Below, piece after piece: positions 62,225 to 64,000 of a DNA stretch of 64,000 nucleotides. Numbering within the stretch: the first letter of the stretch is position 1; every line of letters begins with the position of its first letter. The notes below the pieces were generated by a model. The model made no database searches. It worked only from the letters and a program-made list of their open reading frames with translations, and was not told the DNA's origin. The position numbers and the translations under genes are program-made. The stretch is from NCBI GenBank assembly GCA_963844055.1, contig CAWJMN010000002.1, positions 868,001-932,000 of the forward strand, in the 5' to 3' direction. The DNA is from CAWJMN01 sp963844055. Lineage in GTDB: Bacteria; Planctomycetota; Planctomycetia; Pirellulales; Pirellulaceae.

Positions 62225-63379
62225 CTACGCGCGAATAGATAGCGACGCCCCATCATATTCCAAACTCTTCCCACTCTCCCCGGCCCCTTCAATTACCACG
62301 GCCTTGCGATCACCTTGCTTCTCAATCGTGCCGCCAATCCAGGCGTCAAAGCCCGCCGCCTTAGCAATCGCCACGCACTTGGCCGCATCTTCCTGCGCCA
62401 CGTACAGCGCAAAGCCCAGCCCCATATTGAACGTGCCGTACATTTCCTGCGCATCCAGGCCCGCCGTCTTCGCAATGAACGGGAAGATCTCCGGCACTTT
62501 GCCAATGATCGTCACGCGATAAACGAACGACTCTTCCAGCCGCATCAGCTTCCGCCAGCCGTGGCCGGTCAGGTGCACGGCATAGTGGATCGGCAAATTC
62601 GCTTGCTGACAGCCCCGAATCAGCCCACTGTAAATCACCGAAGGATCAAGCAGCACTTCGCCGTAGCTGCGCCCGCTAGGCAGCTTCGTCAGATAACCTT
62701 CAGGCAATCGCTCTGCCAGTTGGCGACACAGCGTCAGGCCATTGGCATGCACGCCACTGCTGGCGGCAAAGATCATCGCGTCACCATGTTTCACTTCGCC
62801 AGAAATGCGCAAGTGCTTGGGGCGAATCGTCCCCATGGCCGATCCCGCCAAGATGATCGCTTCTTCTTCGACAAGTCCGCGCAGGGCAGGTGTCTCTCCG
62901 CCCCCCCAAACCGCGCCCGCTTGGCGACAGCCTGCCGCAAAGCCTTCCGCCAACTGCTTGGCCCGTTCCACTTGTTCAAACCACTTGGCATTTCCGACGG
63001 CCGCATGCATCGCAACCGCCAGCGGCAACGCACCCACGGTCAGCAGGTCATTCACAATCGTGCCGACCGTATCAATGCCAATCGAGTGATAGAATTTTGC
63101 CGCACGATTCTCGGCTTCGATCCCCTTGCCCGCCGCCAATTTGATCATGGCATCGGCAACAAGGTTCTTCGTCCCCAGCCCCTCTTCCACATGGGCGAGG
63201 TACTGATCTTCGGTTTCAACGAGGTACGCGCTTTCGCCCCGAATCCCCGCAGGCTCTTTCGCCCCATGCTGGGCCAGCAAATCGACCGTCGTGGCCGCAC
63301 TCCGCTGGCAATTACGCTTGAATTCGTCCAGAACGTCGTAGTTGACGCCCGTATTGTGGTAACTAAGGGGCTGATTCAT
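62225..63379 (-). CDS. purM: Phosphoribosylformylglycinamidine cyclo-ligase (AIR synthase)
   Basis: PurM closes FGAM to aminoimidazole ribotide with ATP, the fifth step of purine synthesis, in the cytoplasm. The 384-residue protein carries the GHMP-like ATP loop region (GIDTVGTIVNDLLTVGALPL), GGGETPAL, GDAMIFAASSGVHANGLTLCR, HLTGHGWRKLMRL and the family MYGTFNMGLGFALYVA. The Asp and Gly positions of these motifs are as in PurS-independent enzymes. It is longer than the usual 340-350 residues because of additional N-terminal sequence. The start is the ATG at 63379. It is not clustered with other pur genes. Confidence 0.95.
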   Translation of the reverse strand: MNQPLSYHNTGVNYDVLDEFKRNCQRSAATTVDLLAQHGAKEPAGIRGESAYLVETEDQYLAHVEEGLGTKNLVADAMIKLAAGKGIEAENRAAKFYHSIGIDTVGTIVNDLLTVGALPLAVAMHAAVGNAKWFEQVERAKQLAEGFAAGCRQAGAVWGGGETPALRGLVEEEAIILAGSAMGTIRPKHLRISGEVKHGDAMIFAASSGVHANGLTLCRQLAERLPEGYLTKLPSGRSYGEVLLDPSVIYSGLIRGCQQANLPIHYAVHLTGHGWRKLMRLEESFVYRVTIIGKVPEIFPFIAKTAGLDAQEMYGTFNMGLGFALYVAQEDAAKCVAIAKAAGFDAWIGGTIEKQGDRKAVVIEGAGESGKSLEYDGASLSIRA

Positions 63380-63545
63380 TCCGGCCTACAACAAGAAAAA
63401 CGCACGAAGAGAATAGTCAAAAGCGAGCCGCTTTCACCGCGGCCCTTATTCTATCCCCACACGCCTTTCCTATCCATCCGCCCCCAGCCCCGCGTTTCAG
63501 GGCCGAAAGTTATACGCAGGCCATTTCCTGCGCGTTTCATGGCCG

Positions 63546-64000
63546 TTAGCCAGCCACCTTAGGGGCCACTTTTCCGCGCTCCACCAGCGCTGCCGCATAC
63601 CCCAGCAAATCTCCCTTTTGCTCGCAATATGCCAGTACCCCCTCAAAACTGCCCGCAGAGCGAGCCAGTTCCAACAGCGTCGGGGCATAGCCAATTGGCT
63701 GAGCCGTTGGTGGCGTCAAGCGAATTGCCTCGCGCATCGCCTCTTCGTAGCGCCCCAGGCGAGCCAGCAAATCGACATAACCTTCCACCGCCGCCATCCC
63801 CTGATACTGCACATCCAGCATCTCTGCCTTCTGTCGGAAATAGGTCACCGCCTCGTCCACGTTCTCTCCCAGCAGCGCCGCAAAAAACAAGGCGTGCGAA
63901 GGATACGTCTCGGCAAAGGGCTCGTCACCAGGATACTGAAACTGCTGGTCTAGGCGTCGACCATATTCGGTCAGGTCCAAGGCCAATCGAAAGTCTTCAG
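63546..64000 (-). CDS. C-terminal part of a helical-repeat (TPR-like) protein; N-terminus beyond window
   Basis: The frame is open to the window edge and reads EDFRLALDLTEYGRRLDQQF and then paired helices (HALFFAALLGENVDEAVTYF, YVDLLARLGRYEEAMREAI, LLELARSAGSFEGVLAYCEQ) with the A-x-x-x-L-x-x-x-G spacing of TPR-like repeats. No enzymatic motif is visible in the 151 residues present. The protein may be a scaffold or part of a larger enzyme. It ends 166 bases after the purM start on the same strand. Confidence 0.6.
   Translation of the reverse strand, partial: EDFRLALDLTEYGRRLDQQFQYPGDEPFAETYPSHALFFAALLGENVDEAVTYFRQKAEMLDVQYQGMAAVEGYVDLLARLGRYEEAMREAIRLTPPTAQPIGYAPTLLELARSAGSFEGVLAYCEQKGDLLGYAAALVERGKVAPKVAG

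Overview
The window looks like chromosomal DNA of a planctomycete, probably from the Pirellulales. The evidence is a set of gene families typical of that phylum: a secreted sulfatase, a Tat-exported DUF1501 protein, a PVC-type haem protein with a CxxCH motif, a DUF1080-type protein with an N-terminal J-like region, a very large extracellular protein carrying the planctomycete EPRTML export motif, several PQQ-type beta-propellers and an M56/BlaI pair. I saw no rRNA, tRNA or CRISPR array.

Layout. 0-5.7 kb: a MerR-type regulator with a degenerate B12 domain is divergent from a sigma-70-like factor, followed by an FAD amine oxidase, a DUF1365 protein and a cyclopropane-fatty-acid-synthase-like methyltransferase. 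This gene set recalls the light and singlet-oxygen lipid-modification loci of other bacteria and is the most interesting system here. 5.7-16.6 kb: a sulfatase, a small His-rich secreted protein, a lower-G+C trypsin-like protease, a 1383-residue SdrD-like surface protein with a clear terminator, a Tat-exported WD40 protein with a frame break, and two small envelope genes. 16.6-22.6 kb: acetyl-CoA synthetase (frame break), an AcuI-type reductase, thioredoxin, a Tat-exported sugar phosphate isomerase-like protein, and an IS200-type Y1 transposase next to REP-like palindromes. 22.9-33.7 kb: a beta-helix protein, a DUF1444 protein, DUF1501, a BlaI repressor with a visible operator, an M56 protease with a secretin-like tail, a J-like/DUF1080 protein and a DEAD-box helicase. 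34-39.3 kb: a PVC haem dehydrogenase, a ceramidase-like hydrolase and an ArsR regulator. 39.8-48 kb: a complete oppABCDF operon (oppA with a frame break) followed by a convergent ECF sigma/anti-sigma pair. 48-60.9 kb: an RlmI-like methyltransferase, three PQQ-type propeller proteins, a fused hydantoinase A/B (5-oxoprolinase type) protein, a cupin and a pseudo-receiver. 60.9-64 kb: a tandem array containing the same REP-like element, an M50-like membrane protein, purM and a partial gene.

Four genes (amine oxidase, WD40, acs, oppA) each contain one interruption, and in every case deleting a single base restores a protein of normal length and family sequence. This matters for annotation: the apparent amine oxidase-DUF1365 fusion is better read as two overlapping genes. 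Whether these are sequencing insertions or real lesions cannot be decided from the sequence alone.
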